NCBI GenBank assembly: GCA_033439265.1
Contig: JAVTVX010000013.1
Span: 5,544,501 to 5,608,500, forward strand
Reading direction: 5' to 3'
DNA: 64,000 bases
Source: Dillenia suffruticosa
Lineage: Eukaryota; Streptophyta; Magnoliopsida; Dilleniales; Dilleniaceae
A program made the translations under genes and the position numbers. Numbering within the stretch: position 1 is the stretch's first letter; each line of letters opens with the position of its first letter. The notes under the pieces were generated by a model. It made no database searches, had not been told where the DNA came from, and was given only the letters and a program-made list of their open reading frames with translations. Positions 1-11,546 of this stretch are shown here, one piece after another.

Positions 1-875
1 GAAAAGAAAAAGGAAAAAAAAACTTTCTCTCTCCTTCCCTCCTCTTTCTCTCTCTTCTCTCCCAATTCCAAACCCATCCTCTCTCAAAACAACCCCAAAA
101 CCCTTCAATATCAGAAACCCACTCACCAAATTGGTCTCTTTAACTCTCTCGTAACTCCCAAACCCTTCAAAGTTCAGAAAGCTGCGAACTGTTCCCCCGC
201 CTCTCTCTCTTAATAAACACCCACCACAGGAATACCAAAGCCCACAATTATAATGCGAGACATAAAATATTTCTGGGAGAGGGAGAGGGAGAGAGAGAGA
301 AACGTGAACAGAGCAGGGTGTTAAAAAAAATCAGGTGGGTTTCTATCAAAATGTTAAATTTTCTTTTCTGAAAAGGAAAAAGAAAAAAAAAAGTCTTAGT
401 ATTGTATGAAATACAATAATTACAAAATGGGTGTGGTGAAAAATATGGGTTGGGGTGTCAATCGATGTGGATAAACAACGATTGAAAGAATCAATGACAC
501 GGGTTGCAGAAAGATCAACCAACAGACAAAACAAATGGTTAGAGAGAGAGAGAAAGAGGAAGGGTTGAAGTTTTAACGCATAATGTAAAAGCCAAAGAGG
601 AGGATAGATAGATCTTTGTGGTGGGGCCCAAAATGAGCTGGCGGAGGAGAGGAGGAGGTGGAAGTGGTGGGGCCGTGGGCTGCCCCACCGGAGCACGGTG
701 GCGCTTGCGGCGGAGGGTAGACAGATGGGGGCAGTTTAGTAATGTCGTTGCTTTCCTTCAACGTCAGATTTTTTTTTTATCTTTTTGTTTGCCGATGTAT
801 ATATGGTACAAAAACAATTGATGGGGTTAGGGCAAGGGGTTGGTGAAGAGGTAATTCTAATTCTAAATCCAAAGG
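1..875. other. CT/GA-rich intergenic or promoter-like DNA
   Basis: No gene is supported here. Bases 1-80 are CT-rich and look like a plant leader sequence. GA tracts lie near 280-300 and 541-556. Bases 605-720 are unusually G-rich and contain an 8-bp inverted repeat, GGTGGGGC at 666-673 and GCCCCACC at 682-689, around an 8-nt loop. Short open frames in this stretch are low-complexity and resemble no family I know. Confidence 0.5.
44..78 (+). repeat. Inverted repeat, left arm (leader-like)
   Basis: These 35 bases match the reverse complement of 1274-1308 exactly. The arm is not all microsatellite: it includes the unique core CCCAATTCCAAACCCATC. Similarity extends more loosely to about position 25. 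The other arm lies in the CT-rich leader of the IRX15-like fragment on the minus strand, so this looks like an inverted copy of that leader. Confidence 0.8.
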
Positions 876-1184
876 CTAATTCGAAGAAAATTGGCAACAT
901 CTGAGAACACTTGCAGTAGTGTTGAGCTCCATAGAGGTCATGTGGGTGTTGTTGTCTGACATAGTGCAGTGGAGGAGGGCGTCGGAGATGGGCTTTGGGA
1001 GATCGTTGTTGTGGGTGGTGGCGGAGGTGGCGGAGGAAGACAGAGAGAGGACTTTTGAAGGGGTTAGAGAGAGAAAGAGATCGAATGTGAAGAAGAAGAT
1101 GAAGAAGAGGAAGAAGAGACGGTGGTATTGGGTGTAGGATGGCTTGTGAAGCCCTACGAGCTCTGTGCCATTTGCTGTCTTCAT
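876..1184 (-). pseudogene. IRX15/IRX15-like (DUF579) 5' fragment, truncated
   Basis: The frame encodes 102 residues. It has a short N-terminus, a hydrophobic anchor at about residues 22-45 (HRLFFLFFIFFFTFDLFLSL), a Ser/Thr-rich stem, then DALLH, NNTHMTSMEL and ASVLRC. This order matches the N-terminal third of IRX15 and IRX15-L, Golgi proteins needed for glucuronoxylan biosynthesis in secondary walls; those proteins have ALLHYAS, HMSxxE and VLRxC just before the conserved CNFLVFGLTHE block. Here the frame ends at a stop right after the VLRCC position. No continuation of the domain is visible in any minus-strand frame down to base 1. The full protein is about 310-320 aa and its gene is normally intronless, so this is probably a truncated copy. 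The family call rests on remembered motifs; an unrelated short ORF is the alternative. Confidence 0.5.
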
Positions 1185-1390
1185 TTTTTTTCCTTCTCTC
1201 GAGGCTGGGGTCGTGTAGTGTGAGAGAGAGAGGAACCACGCAGGAGATTGAAGAGAGAGAGAGGGAGAGAGAAGATGGGTTTGGAATTGGGAGAGAAGAG
1301 AGAGAAAGGGGAGGGAAGGGGAGAGAGTTTTTTTTTTACCCGGTAAGAGAGAGAGAGGACAGAGTGATGGGAGGGGGAGGAGAGAGAAGA
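1185..1390 (-). promoter_or_regulatory. CT-rich leader of the IRX15-like fragment
   Basis: Read on the minus strand, this is almost pure C/T with short breaks, as in many plant 5' untranslated regions. It directly precedes the ATG at 1184. It contains the inverted-repeat arm 1274-1308. No clear TATA box was seen between here and 1500, where the DNA becomes strongly AT-rich. Confidence 0.35.
1274..1308 (-). repeat. Inverted repeat, right arm
   Basis: Exact 35-base partner, in opposite orientation, of 44-78. It sits about 90 bases upstream of the start codon of the IRX15-like fragment, within CT-rich sequence (minus strand) that looks like a plant 5' leader. Confidence 0.8.
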
Positions 1391-2015
1391 TAAATTTTTT
1401 ATTAATTTAAAAAAATTTAAATTTTATTAATTTAAAATGAAACGTGACACTATTACATCAATATTAGTATTGATGTAATAATATAATATTAATGTAATAA
1501 TATTATATGTGATTGTGTTGATATGCCATATGATACGTCAATAATTTATGATTCATATCATCTACATTATCCACATCATCTATCATTTTGAATCAACTCA
1601 GCATATAACAACCGATTAATTACGCGTCGGAATGATCAATTTCTTATGGTTTTTAAAGTCCACATTTTGAAGTTCAGGACTCCATTTATAAATTAGGGAT
1701 AAAATTTAGAAATTTGAGACGTAATTATCTCTTCTTAAAATCCTCGTATGAGTTATTGTGGATCTAGACAGAGAAAAGGGTAGTGCCATCTAAAGGAGAC
1801 CATTCTCCACCAGTTAAATCTTTTGGAGAACAGTAGTTGGCATTTGATATTTGTCTCCTGTAAGTCTTTATGTAGTTAAAATAAAGAGAAGCCGGAAAAA
1901 CAAAGTTTTCATTTTCTCTGTGCGAGAGAGACTCATTGTAAGAATGAGTCCAGAGGTATTAAGTTGTATTATGGAGAATAGCTTTGTCTTTATTTATTAT
2001 TATTTTTTTCTACAG
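1391..2015. other. AT-rich intergenic DNA
   Basis: AT-rich, with short internal echoes of ATTAATGTAATAATAT around 1450-1510. No gene is supported. A poly-pyrimidine stretch ending CTACAG at 2015 could act as a splice acceptor for the broken exon that follows. Confidence 0.5.
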
Positions 2016-2296
2016 TTCTGGTTTCATGGGAGCTTGCTTGGTCAATCTCAAGATACCCTTTTAAGGAACCTGTGGTTTCTTTTGTTTCGGAGAGCGGACA
2101 ATGTTGATTAGGCGATCACGTCCACTGGGATATAGTTTTCGAAGGCCTTTTGACATCAGACCTTGCCCTCAATGGAATTAGAGCCTACAGACCTGTCGGT
2201 GTAGATTTAGAAATGGCCTTCACTTCAGATCACCATCCCTGTGCTATCTCAATCTTCAAGCAGAAGCAGAAAACCAGCATTCTGTTTCTCACGTAA
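2016..2296 (+). pseudogene. Unrecognised exon-like frame with in-frame TGA
   Basis: After a good splice acceptor (T-rich tract, then CTACAG at 2010-2015), one frame runs from 2018 to a TAA at 2294-2296 with a single internal stop, TGA at 2105-2107. The translation has ordinary protein composition, including WELAWSISRYPFKEPVVSF before the stop and GIRAYRPVGVDLEMAFTSDH after it. I do not recognise the family. Uniform composition on both sides of the TGA suggests an old coding exon broken by a nonsense change. It lies tail-to-tail with the VPS2.1 gene, about 150 bases from its stop. A chance open frame cannot be excluded. Confidence 0.3.
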
Positions 2297-2448
2297 TCCA
2301 ACCCTCTTTTTATTTATAGAAATATTTGACATAGCAAACCTCAGTCAAATGAATCTGGCATGGTTTCAAGATATATTACAGAGCCAAATGTACAAAGCCA
2401 AATGATCAATCTCTCCATAACGAGCTGTAAGCTCTACTTTCAATCAAA

Positions 2449-5281
2449 TTACATTCTCCTTAAATTATCTAATCTGGCCTGTAAATCATCATCTATTCCA
2501 CCATCCTCATTTCCCATTGCTTCTGCTTGTGGAACCTTTGAATTTGCAGCTGGTGCAGCTACAGCACCTGAGGGTGCATTCACAAGCTGCATTGGAACAA
2601 AGCGCAGTGTTAGTGTTGTTCAAAAAATGCAAATTCTGGTTTAAAGAATGTATACTAAATTGTCATGCAAGCTGAAGGAGAATGAAAATTACCTGGTTGT
2701 TCATGTCAATTCCAATTTCATCAAGGACCTGATTGACTAGTTCTTCTGTTTCCTCCTCTTCCTCATCCCCTTCCAAGGCATCATCAATGGCATCTCCCAT
2801 CACCTCCATAGTCATTTCCATCTTCTCATTCTGCCTCTCAAATTCTTGCATTATTTTTTGCAGTGAGGGCAAATTCATCTGTCTGTTCATCTGGCCCATG
2901 GCCTTGGTCACACCTTTCATTGCCTCACCCATTGCTTGCGTTGATTTCAATGTCTGTATAGAGAGAAATTAATAAAATAGACTCAATAGGTCTAAGTTCA
3001 TATATTTTTAAGTGAGGAGCTTCAATCATACACATAAGTATCCTATCTGGGTCCTACTACCATCTTAAAGAATTCTAATTACTCACATAAGACATGATAA
3101 AATCTTGGAGATTTAGGAGATCTACTAAAATTATCCAGGAAGTAAATAAAATAAATCAAGGAGCAAATAGCATGAGGAATGGTATCCAAATGTCCAACAA
3201 GATCCATGACCTGACAAGACAGTAAACTGAGTTTTCACTACATAATCAGAGAAGCAAAAGAAAAAACTTCATGGGTTTAAGGAAGCAATTTCAGTTTAGA
3301 GTGCACCATATCCAGATCTCCTACTTTATTATCTTAACATAAATGTATTCAACACCCACATTTTAGCTTGCTTCCTTGTCTATCTAAAGTGCCAGTCAAA
3401 ACATAAACTACAGTTGCTGCTCACAACTTCTGAAATAGGCTAAAAAACTGGTTTTAAGGTCTCTAATTGCATACTCTTTTGAATATGTGGTTATGCAACT
3501 GACAAATACCCTTTGAAATCAAGCCCCCTCATTTCATTAACCAAAAAGAGACCTTTAAGTTTAGTTAGCCAAGGTTTCAGCTACACTTCAAGCGCTACCA
3601 TCCATCATATACTAGAAAGGTAATCAAACTAAACTGATATGAAAGTAGAGAACATTATTAAGTTACAACACATCGCATGTGGGGAAAAAATTAAACTTAT
3701 ACCATAAATAAAGATGTAATATACCTGAATTCTAAGGCCCACACCCTGGAGTTGTGATTTGAGCTTGTAAAATTTTTCAATCTGATGTCTTGTTCTGATA
3801 AGGTCCTTTGCCATCACTCTCACAGCCCCCTGGAACAGTCATGAAGAAATTATTCAATTTAGTCACGAATATCACAATAACATTCCACAATATGCTAGAA
3901 ATGTTCAGAACATTTGGTTCAAAACATAACATTATGAAGCACAGATATGAATAAGCATATGGTGGCATGAGCAATTTATCAGTCAGAAGTTTTATCATTG
4001 CATCTGCAAACCATGTCAAAAGCAAACACAACGCAACCAGAATGACTTATAGAAGTATCAGTGTAGCATACTTTGAAAGCATGATGCTCCATTATATGTG
4101 ATTGCGGATGGATACATTAGCAGGATCTTTCTTACAAAAAGAGAAACATATGCATTTTAAGACTATGTGGGCATGTACATGCCTGAAGAGTGCATGCAAT
4201 GAGAAGATTAGAGATGCGAAATTATAAGAAACTGAGAAAGGGTACAGACCATCTGCCCTTGCTTGGCACTTTTCTTTATCTCTACAATTAGTTTCTTCTC
4301 TTGCGCTTGTAAACCTTGTCTCTCCCGCTCTATTTCTCGAATAGACTTGTCCAGCATCCTTTTATTCTCCCGCAATAGTTCTGTGAGTCAAAGACATCAT
4401 ATATATTAAAATAAGAAACCAAAGGCTCTCAACAAGATCACCCATTTCTAACTACACACTTATTCAAACCAAATTACATGTAATGTATACATCCCACGAA
4501 GAACCTGAATTTTCGCAATCCCTCTATCTGTAAGTCTAAGCTATACACGGTGTTTGCTGCATAAAACTAAGACAGACACCCCTATACCTAGCAGCTGTCT
4601 TGATATTGGCAGAGGCCTAAAATATCAATTCAACAACCTCAAAGAATTTGATCACATAATTGTAATGATTTTCACAAAGAACAACCTGAAATTATGAGAA
4701 TTTTGCATCTGATTGAGAAAATTCTTCCTTTGAAATATCTACCAAAAATAAATATAGCACACTAAAACACTCTTTCCCTAATTGTCACAAAACAAGAAAA
4801 TCCATTTGGTCTTAGGATTTTTCTGGCAGGGGAACCGTAAGCACAAAATGGGTATTGGAAATTGATGAGATAATTTAGATCCAATTAAAAGACTTCAACT
4901 TAAAACACTTGCTATCTCTTCAAAAGAAAGAAAAATCTTTGATACTTTGACAAAATCTGTAAACCTAATCCATAAATACTTCATCAGCAGGATCGATTGA
5001 TAAGACAACGTCCCAATAAAGAAAAAAGAAAAAAAAAAACACAAAACCCTAAATTATAGTAGAATTTGATACAGAGATTGCCCTTATCCGATCATCAGGA
5101 TCAAAAAAGGACACCGCGTCAAATCTGAAATGATCCTCGCAGAATATCAGTCAGAACAACATCAAAAATAGTAAACACAGTCATATCGAACAAAACTCCT
5201 CAAAAACTAAAAGACAAGAATTAAGAGAGATAAAGAAATCAAACCAGCGGGAGTTTTCCTTTTTCCGAAGAGGAAACTCAT
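2449..5281 (-). CDS. VPS2.1: ESCRT-III subunit VPS2.1 (CHMP2A-like)
   Basis: Five coding exons on the minus strand: 5245-5281, 4250-4380, 3725-3829, 2693-2953 and 2449-2586. All junctions are GT..AG, phases close, and the protein is 223 aa, as in other plant VPS2.1 proteins. It starts MSFLFGKRKTPAELLREN, followed by a basic coiled helix (RTRHQIEKFYKLKSQLQG), the core MGEAMKGVTKAMGQMNRQMN, an acidic stretch EGDEEEEETEELV, and a C-terminal MIT-interacting motif (DLQARLDNLRRM) that binds the Vps4/SKD1 ATPase. The family forms filaments on endosomes that cut intralumenal vesicles into multivesicular bodies. The long GA tract on the sense strand just upstream and site II-like promoter motifs fit a housekeeping gene. 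The CHMP2A class is firm; the 2.1 paralogue label is likely. Confidence 0.95.
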
Positions 5282-5314
5282 GTTCGCTGAAACAATCTGA
5301 AATTCTCTCTCTCC

Positions 5315-5315
<1 letters not shown>

Positions 5316-5356
<41 letters not shown>
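5316..5356. repeat. (CT)n microsatellite in VPS2.1 leader
   Basis: Pure CT dinucleotide tract of 41 bases, ending about 35 bases upstream of the VPS2.1 start codon. On the sense (minus) strand it reads as GA repeats in the likely 5' untranslated region. Confidence 0.9.
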
Positions 5357-5359
<3 letters not shown>

Positions 5360-5585
5360 GGATTCGATTAACCGGATTTTAGATCCAAATTTCGACGATT
5401 GTTTTTGGTACAGCGACGGTATTACAGAACAAAAAGAAATGGAAGATTTTTCTCTACGCGGTAAAGTGGTTGGGGATTTGGATTTGGGAGTGAACCATAA
5501 AATTGAGATTTAACTCCTGACAAACTTCAGCACCAAAAAAAATAAAAAATAAAAAATAAAAAATAAAACTCCTGAGAAACTTGTA

Positions 5586-5633
5586 GGGCCCAACTATTGA
5601 GCTTTTCTAGTAGGCCCACAATTGTTAAGCCCA
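5586..5633 (-). promoter_or_regulatory. Site II-like (GGCCCA/AGCCCA) cluster, VPS2.1 promoter
   Basis: Three related motifs lie within 48 bases: GGGCCCA at 5586-5592, GGCCCA at 5613-5618 and AGCCCA at 5628-5633. They are about 300-350 bases upstream of the VPS2.1 start. TGGGCC/T elements in plant promoters are bound by TCP factors and are common in genes active in dividing cells. The functional role here is inferred. Confidence 0.5.
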
Positions 5634-5689
5634 AACCCATTACTTCTATTTTGGCCTTTTCCTCTCGTGTAAAATTTAAAGGGTCTGTA

Positions 5690-5850
5690 TGTTTTTTTGG
5701 TACTATGTCTCGAACACTATTCAGTATCCGGGATTTCACTCCGATTAATCTTGACCGACCACTATAGTAGCTCCTTTTAGAGGACGGGTCTCCCAACAAA
5801 AAATATTCCTTACACATGAGAGTCTGATACTCCCAGCGAAAATCCAATCC
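5690..5850 (+). repeat. Dispersed repeat, copy A
   Basis: The segment around 5720-5760 (CAGTATCCGGGATTTC, then CTCCGATTAATCTTGACCGA) is related to 49306-49345 in the same orientation (GAGTATCCGGAGTTTT, then TTCCGACTAATCTCGGCCGA), at roughly three-quarters identity by eye. Both copies continue into GGGTCTCCCAA-like and GAGCTCTCCCAA-like sequence. This points to an interspersed non-coding repeat family. The open frame on the other strand is not a gene. Confidence 0.55.
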
Positions 5851-7220
5851 CGATCATGTTTAAGGGTACTTAATCCCGGTCATGCTTAAAGGGTCTGTAT
5901 CAACATTCACGATCAACCTCTTGATAGATAGGATAGTTTAATGGTTATAATTTTCTCCTTAACTTGATAATTTCATATTAAAATTCAAATATTAAAAAAA
6001 AAACAAAATTCACAATCAACCTAATGGATAAAAATATTAAATTTCTTATTCAAATTTTAAATTCAAAACTCAAAAAATGAAAAAATATTCCCTCCCCGTA
6101 ACCAGGTAAATTTATTTATTATGGAAAACAAAAATTTAAAAATAGAAACGGATATGAAAAATAATAGTTTATAAAAATAAAAGAAATAGAAATATGAGAA
6201 AAATATAAATATAAAATATAAAGATTTTTATATAAATATTAATTATTTTATAAAAATAATAGAATAATCATATTTTGTAATAAAATTCTAAAATGATTAA
6301 ATATATATTTATTAATCATAAAAAATAACATAAAAATATAAACATAATTAAATAAATAAGTAATTCATTAAATATATAAAATATAAAAATATAAATATTT
6401 TTATATAAATATTAATTAATTTAGAGTATTAAAACTTTTTAAAAAATATATATATCAAAAACATTTAAAAAATAAAAAAACATTAATATTAAGAAGTTTC
6501 CGTGCATCGTAGGAACATAAGATACTCACGGACACTTTCTTCACTTACCTTCCCAATAAAGTCAAATTTAAAATGTTAATGAAGTAATTTTTGTTACTAT
6601 TTAAACTAATTTTTATTGGTGATAATATCATGTATTTACAAAATTTTTTTAAATTATATCTAGTATTTTGGCTTTCGGTGACAAGAATACATTAAGTATT
6701 TTTTATTCTCAAAAAATACACACACCGAGTAAAAAAAAAAAAAATTTACTTTGTACCAAGAGAAAATATCAATAATTATCAACTTAATTATGTTTTTCAT
6801 AAAAATAAATTCAAAATTTTGTTGTTGAGTTTGTGAAATTGAGATCTTGAGATCTCACGTCACTTTGAACGTAAGCACTCAAATTATAATTATGAAAAAT
6901 AATATTTTCTTGAAAGATAACCTGCACTGCACTATGAACATAAAATTTATTAAAAAAATAATAATAAAAGATTTAAAAATATGAGATATCCTTGAATTCC
7001 ATTATATTCAATACCCCACAGTCATCCAACACAGAAACAAAGTTAATTGAGGTAAAGAAACCAGTAATTAACTGATTCAAAGAGAAGGGAAAAGATTAAA
7101 GGAAAAAAATTTTAAAATCCTACTTATCTTCAAGCAATTACAATAATAAATGCACTTTCTTAATCCCTCCAAGTAACCAAAATGCTGCCTGCAGGCTGCG
7201 GCTCCAAACTTCTGGCTCAT
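5851..7220. other. AT-rich intergenic DNA
   Basis: Very AT-rich. Bases 6120-6480 are almost only A and T, with a duplicated block (about 6207-6246 and 6372-6420) rich in ATATAAAATATAAA and TTTTTATATAAATATTAATTA. No gene is supported. The region separates the diverging VPS2.1 promoter from the 3' end of the BRX-like gene. Confidence 0.6.
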
Positions 7221-10200
7221 TCACAAGTATTGTTCACGGACCCTAGCTCGGTTTTCCTCCCACCATAGCCTGGCTTGAACTTCTCCAAACTTTTCTCGGC
7301 TGCACCATCATTTCACAAAACTCACACAATTGGATTTAGTATAGGTCAACACCATTATGTACACTACAAAGTAACAGAACATGAATATAGGCTCTGCAGT
7401 GCACATTTTCATGCTAAACCCAGTGCAAAGACCCAGGTATTTAATCCCTTCTTTCATGGTTGTCATGTTCGCATTGCTCGGAAATCCAAATGTTAGATTA
7501 TGTCTGAAGATCATCTGTAACATGTTCCTAGTACTTGGGCATCCCAATGATTTAATTGTTTTTAAATCATCTTAATAGCATAACTGTAAATATCACATTT
7601 CAACATTTTATGCTCTCTCAATTTTCATATAATCTCGTCCAAATCCTCATGTTCCACTTGGCATTGGAAACGAGTAGAGTAGAGTCTAGCCGTAGGTCTG
7701 TTGAAATTTAGATCATTCAAAACCGGGCGATTTATTTAACAAACGAGTCTCAATATTATGTTTTTCCTAGGTTGTTCTTTTAGATAAATCAACAAATTAG
7801 GCCATGAGCTGCTCACAAATAGATCAATTCATTTGCATACTCCAGAAAATTTGTAAAATTTTAAGTTTGCTGACCTGAATCTGACGCGTCTAAGTTCCCT
7901 TGAGCCATCCGCCAAAGCCCTAATAGTAAGGTAAACGCCCGGTTCATCCTGCTCAACCCACTCAGTTTCCAGATCACTTGCAGTGCTGACAGATAGCTCT
8001 CCTGAGTGATCTACCTCTCTTGCTGAACTAGCCCTCATAGAAGCATCCATAGATGATGTATCTGTCTTTCGCACACTACTGCTGGAGAAGTTAGGAGTTG
8101 ACAGATGGTGATCGAGTGAATCCCCCGATGAGTATTCCATTCCCATCCTTCCGTATAAGCGAGGCAAGCGCTCTCTAGCCAAAGCTGGTGTTGCAGGGCT
8201 GTTTTCTGCAGACTCAATTTTTGAGATCTGTAGGAAAAGAATTTGAAGTTAGCTAATTAACTTATTATCTGCGGAGAAACTTTGACTGGTGTTGGTTCTT
8301 ACCTCATCTTCAGATACTCGAGGGGTTGGAAGAGGGAACGGTTGGTAGTTTGTTGTTCTTACATTGTAAAGTTCCATAACCCTGTCATAGTTCTCTGTCC
8401 ACCATCTTTGAGCTTGTGCTTTGTCATACATTTCTCGACTATAACAAGTTTTGGACCCAAAAAAGAAATGGAGGTAAAAAAACAGATATTGAAGAACTGA
8501 GATCTAGCAGGCAAATGATGCTATTTTGTGGTTCATCAGATAAGCAAGAAGTCATTAATATGCAAAGAGTTCCATACTAGCCATAGCCAAGCCCCAAAAA
8601 GTAAAACCGCAACACCCTAGCCAACATATAGAAACATCATACATTGTCATTATGTAATGTTAAATGACCATATTTTCCTTCCTCAATGGCAAATTAGAAA
8701 CCTGAGCCCATTTCGTCAAATAAATCTTGGAACCTTTGGTATACAAAACCGAGAACATGCCCCCACTTTATCAGTTACTTCCTGAGATTTGATCGAGCTT
8801 TTTCACATGGACATATACTGGAGTGAATCTTAATTTCCAATGTCATTGCTGGTAGCAATCAGTGCTAGGAAGAGGAGGAAAACCCTGAAAAGTTTTCCTT
8901 TCAGACCCAACCAGAGCATGGTGAGTCGAACAGCTTCACATGTGTAGCAGCAAGTAAAGAAGTTATCAAACTAATTGGGTCATTCTATTCAAATCTCCAT
9001 CCAATGTTGCCTTTAGTGCACTAACTGTATTAGGCTATTGTTGTAGCAATTTTATGTTTGTGAAAAATGAGGATTCCAAACTCCACTATCACATAGGTAA
9101 GGCTACAAAGCCACAAGGTCTTAACGCATACAAAACCTATCATAAAAAGTAGAGTCAATAGTGGCCTACCCAGTTGCCTTTACTTGCAAACCAATCATTA
9201 TGATTAAAAAAAAAAAAGGCAACAGCCTATTTAAGCATTAGTATTGTATTAAATTGAGACTATAGATTAAAATCCAAGTTTTGAGATCTCGTTAGATTAA
9301 ATTACGGGGTGTTTGAAAACTCTCTCTTGTTATTTCTCTTTTTGTCTCTTAATAATATAGTATTTCACTTGTAATATTTCTCGACCAACAGAAAAAATTT
9401 TGAAAATGCAAAATCTTCAAAACAAAGTTTCTAACACCGACAGGTAAAAACTGAATCCCAACATCCCTTGAAATTGTGTACAAGGTTTCCAAGGTTGTGA
9501 TTCCTATTTGACCATATGCTCTCTTGATAAGATCACTGTCTCAAAAGGCATGAAAAATAAATAACTTCCAAAATTTTGATTTTTTTTTCCCCCTCTTGTG
9601 TTGAGTCACTTGTCATATGAACTGTAATCCCTTGCTTTTTACAAAACAAGATGACAAAAAAGAAAAATGGGAACAAAGCAAATGAGGGTTCGGCGTGACA
9701 GAAGAAAGGGAGAGAGAGCGAGAGAGAGAGAGAGAGAGCGAGCGCCATCCCAATGCAAATGATAATGCTAGTAATAAGCTTTTCCACCAAAACATAATCA
9801 ATACAAACCCCACTCGGTCTGAGCAATGAATCATTGTTTTGGACTTTTTCAACCAGTCTTATATATGACTTCATCACATTGTATTTCACACTACCCATCC
9901 CATAATAGTCATGTAGGTCCCCTATGTTTTCCCAACCAGCACAGATGCTATACAATTCTTGTATATGCTGAACTTTAGCCTACATCTTAATGTGATTTTC
10001 CTTTCTTAGGGGGAAAACAATGTTATTTTTCACGATTATTTTGACTATAGCAAATATTAGACAAAACAATGCATGTTGCCCGACAATGAAAAGTTATGTT
10101 AGAAAATTTCATTAAATGTCTATTAATTTTGCGGTGTTCATGTCGCAAAATTGCAATTAAAATTTTAGATATGTTAATCAAATTTCGAGTTTGAAATTTA

Positions 10201-11546
10201 AGAAAGGAAAAAATTAAGTTAGAAAAATTCTCCCATAAATTGGATCCAATAACATTCGAACCGGATTAATTTAAATATGATTTCAGATCAACTATATCCA
10301 AAAAAAATAATAACAATTAATGTTCCTTTTGACATAATGTACATATTTGACACCAAAAACAACAAGTTGTGCTTGAAAATTCCATTCAATGCATGCTAAG
10401 TGATTTAATCAAAAAATATTTATAACAAAAAATGATCATAGTATATTATTTTTATTTCGTCAACAATAAGGTGCGCACGAATATCCCACCAACAAAGGTA
10501 TTATTTGAAGCAAATTGAAATTTTAATATACCAAAATCATTAATATGCCAAAAACATTAATAAGGGGAAAAAGTATGGGTAGCATATTTTCATAGTAAAA
10601 GTCCTTCGGTTGGCATCCACATCCACCGAACAAATATCATATTCCAATGTACCAAAATACAAATGCCCATTTATGAGATATTAATTGAATGATCACCAAG
10701 CCACAATGACTCAATTCGACATTATCATAAATTAAAACAATTTTCTATGGTCTTATACATATTAATATTTATGAGATGATAAGTATTATATTTTTATTAA
10801 GTAATTATAAATTATTTTAAGATTGATTCAGTTCGATAAAAAATAAATAAATATTGAATGAAAATTCAATAGCTACAAATCACATTTTAATGACGAGAAT
10901 AATTGAAAAAATCCCTCTTAAAAAAATTAATTTAACCCAAAAGAGTATTTTTCGATAAAAATTCCTCTTGAGAGAGAGAGAGAGAGAGAGGAAAATACCT
11001 AAATCGGATTTTCTTGAGTTCATTGCCACCACGAGGCAAAGAAACAAAGTCAATGAGAACGCCCGGCTCGACGTGAGCAACCCAGTCCTTAGGCTCTTCC
11101 TCTTCCACAAACACCACTGTTTCCACTCTCCGGCTTCCCGACTGAGGCGTCGAGCTAGAACTCCCACTCCCCGTCCTCCTATACGACCACCGGAATCTCT
11201 CCGACGAACGCGACCCCGAATCCGCCCCGATCATATGCTCCATTCTCTTTTGAACCGATCCCGAACATTGACCACAATTCAATGCCATTTCCTTTATCTA
11301 ATAACCAATCAATCCAAAAAAAAAAATCACTAAAATAAACACCCTCAATCTTAAATTAATCGAATTCAACAAAAAATGAAAAATACTAAATTTGCAAACG
11401 CTAAACGCAATTTGAAGTACTTGAGAAGTTAGAGCTTTCATGGGTGGTTTTGAGGTTGAAATGGGTGCGTCAGAGGAGTCTGATCGTCGAGTTTGATTGA
11501 GAGAGTCGTCGCCGATTTGCTTCGGACGAGCCAGACATGTCAGCAT
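7221..11546 (-). CDS. BRXL: BREVIS RADIX-like protein
   Basis: Five coding exons on the minus strand: 11421-11546, 10999-11297, 8303-8438, 7875-8227 and 7221-7299. All junctions are GT..AG and the protein is 330 aa. It begins MLTCLARPK, then LTSQIKEMAL, followed by two BRX domains at about residues 111-169 (DWVAHVEPGV to RWWTENYDRVMELYN) and 274-330 (EWVEQDEPGVYLTIRAL to LWWEENRARVREQYL). BRX proteins are plant-specific, membrane-associated or nuclear regulators of growth, polarity and auxin/brassinosteroid responses. The conserved K-SGAY-x-C-x-PC segment that usually follows the MAL helix is missing, so the N-terminal region is shorter than usual (most relatives are about 340-380 aa). Intron 2 is 2.56 kb and starts with a CT tract. 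Best guess is the BRXL2/3/4 group. Confidence 0.93.
9711..9744. repeat. GA-rich microsatellite in BRXL intron 2
   Basis: Imperfect (GA)n tract with GAGCGAG interruptions, inside the 2.56-kb second intron of the BRX-like gene. Confidence 0.8.
10970..10991. repeat. (GA)n tract next to BRXL intron 2 donor
   Basis: A 22-base GA tract starting 7 bases past the splice donor of BRXL intron 2. On the gene's strand the intron reads GTATTTTC followed at once by about 11 CT repeats, an unusual pyrimidine run for the 5' end of an intron. Confidence 0.85.

Noticed and set aside
618-821. 67-aa Gly/Arg-rich plus-strand frame
   Set aside because: Driven by G-rich low-complexity DNA; no conserved motif.
5527-5847. 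106-aa minus-strand frame
   Set aside because: Lies over the VPS2.1 promoter motifs and the dispersed repeat; not protein-like in its second half.
9690-9720. TGACAGAAGAAAGGGAG in BRXL intron 2, similar to miR156/157
   Set aside because: It differs from miR156 at several positions and no complementary arm able to form a precursor hairpin lies nearby; the likeness comes from the adjoining GA tract.
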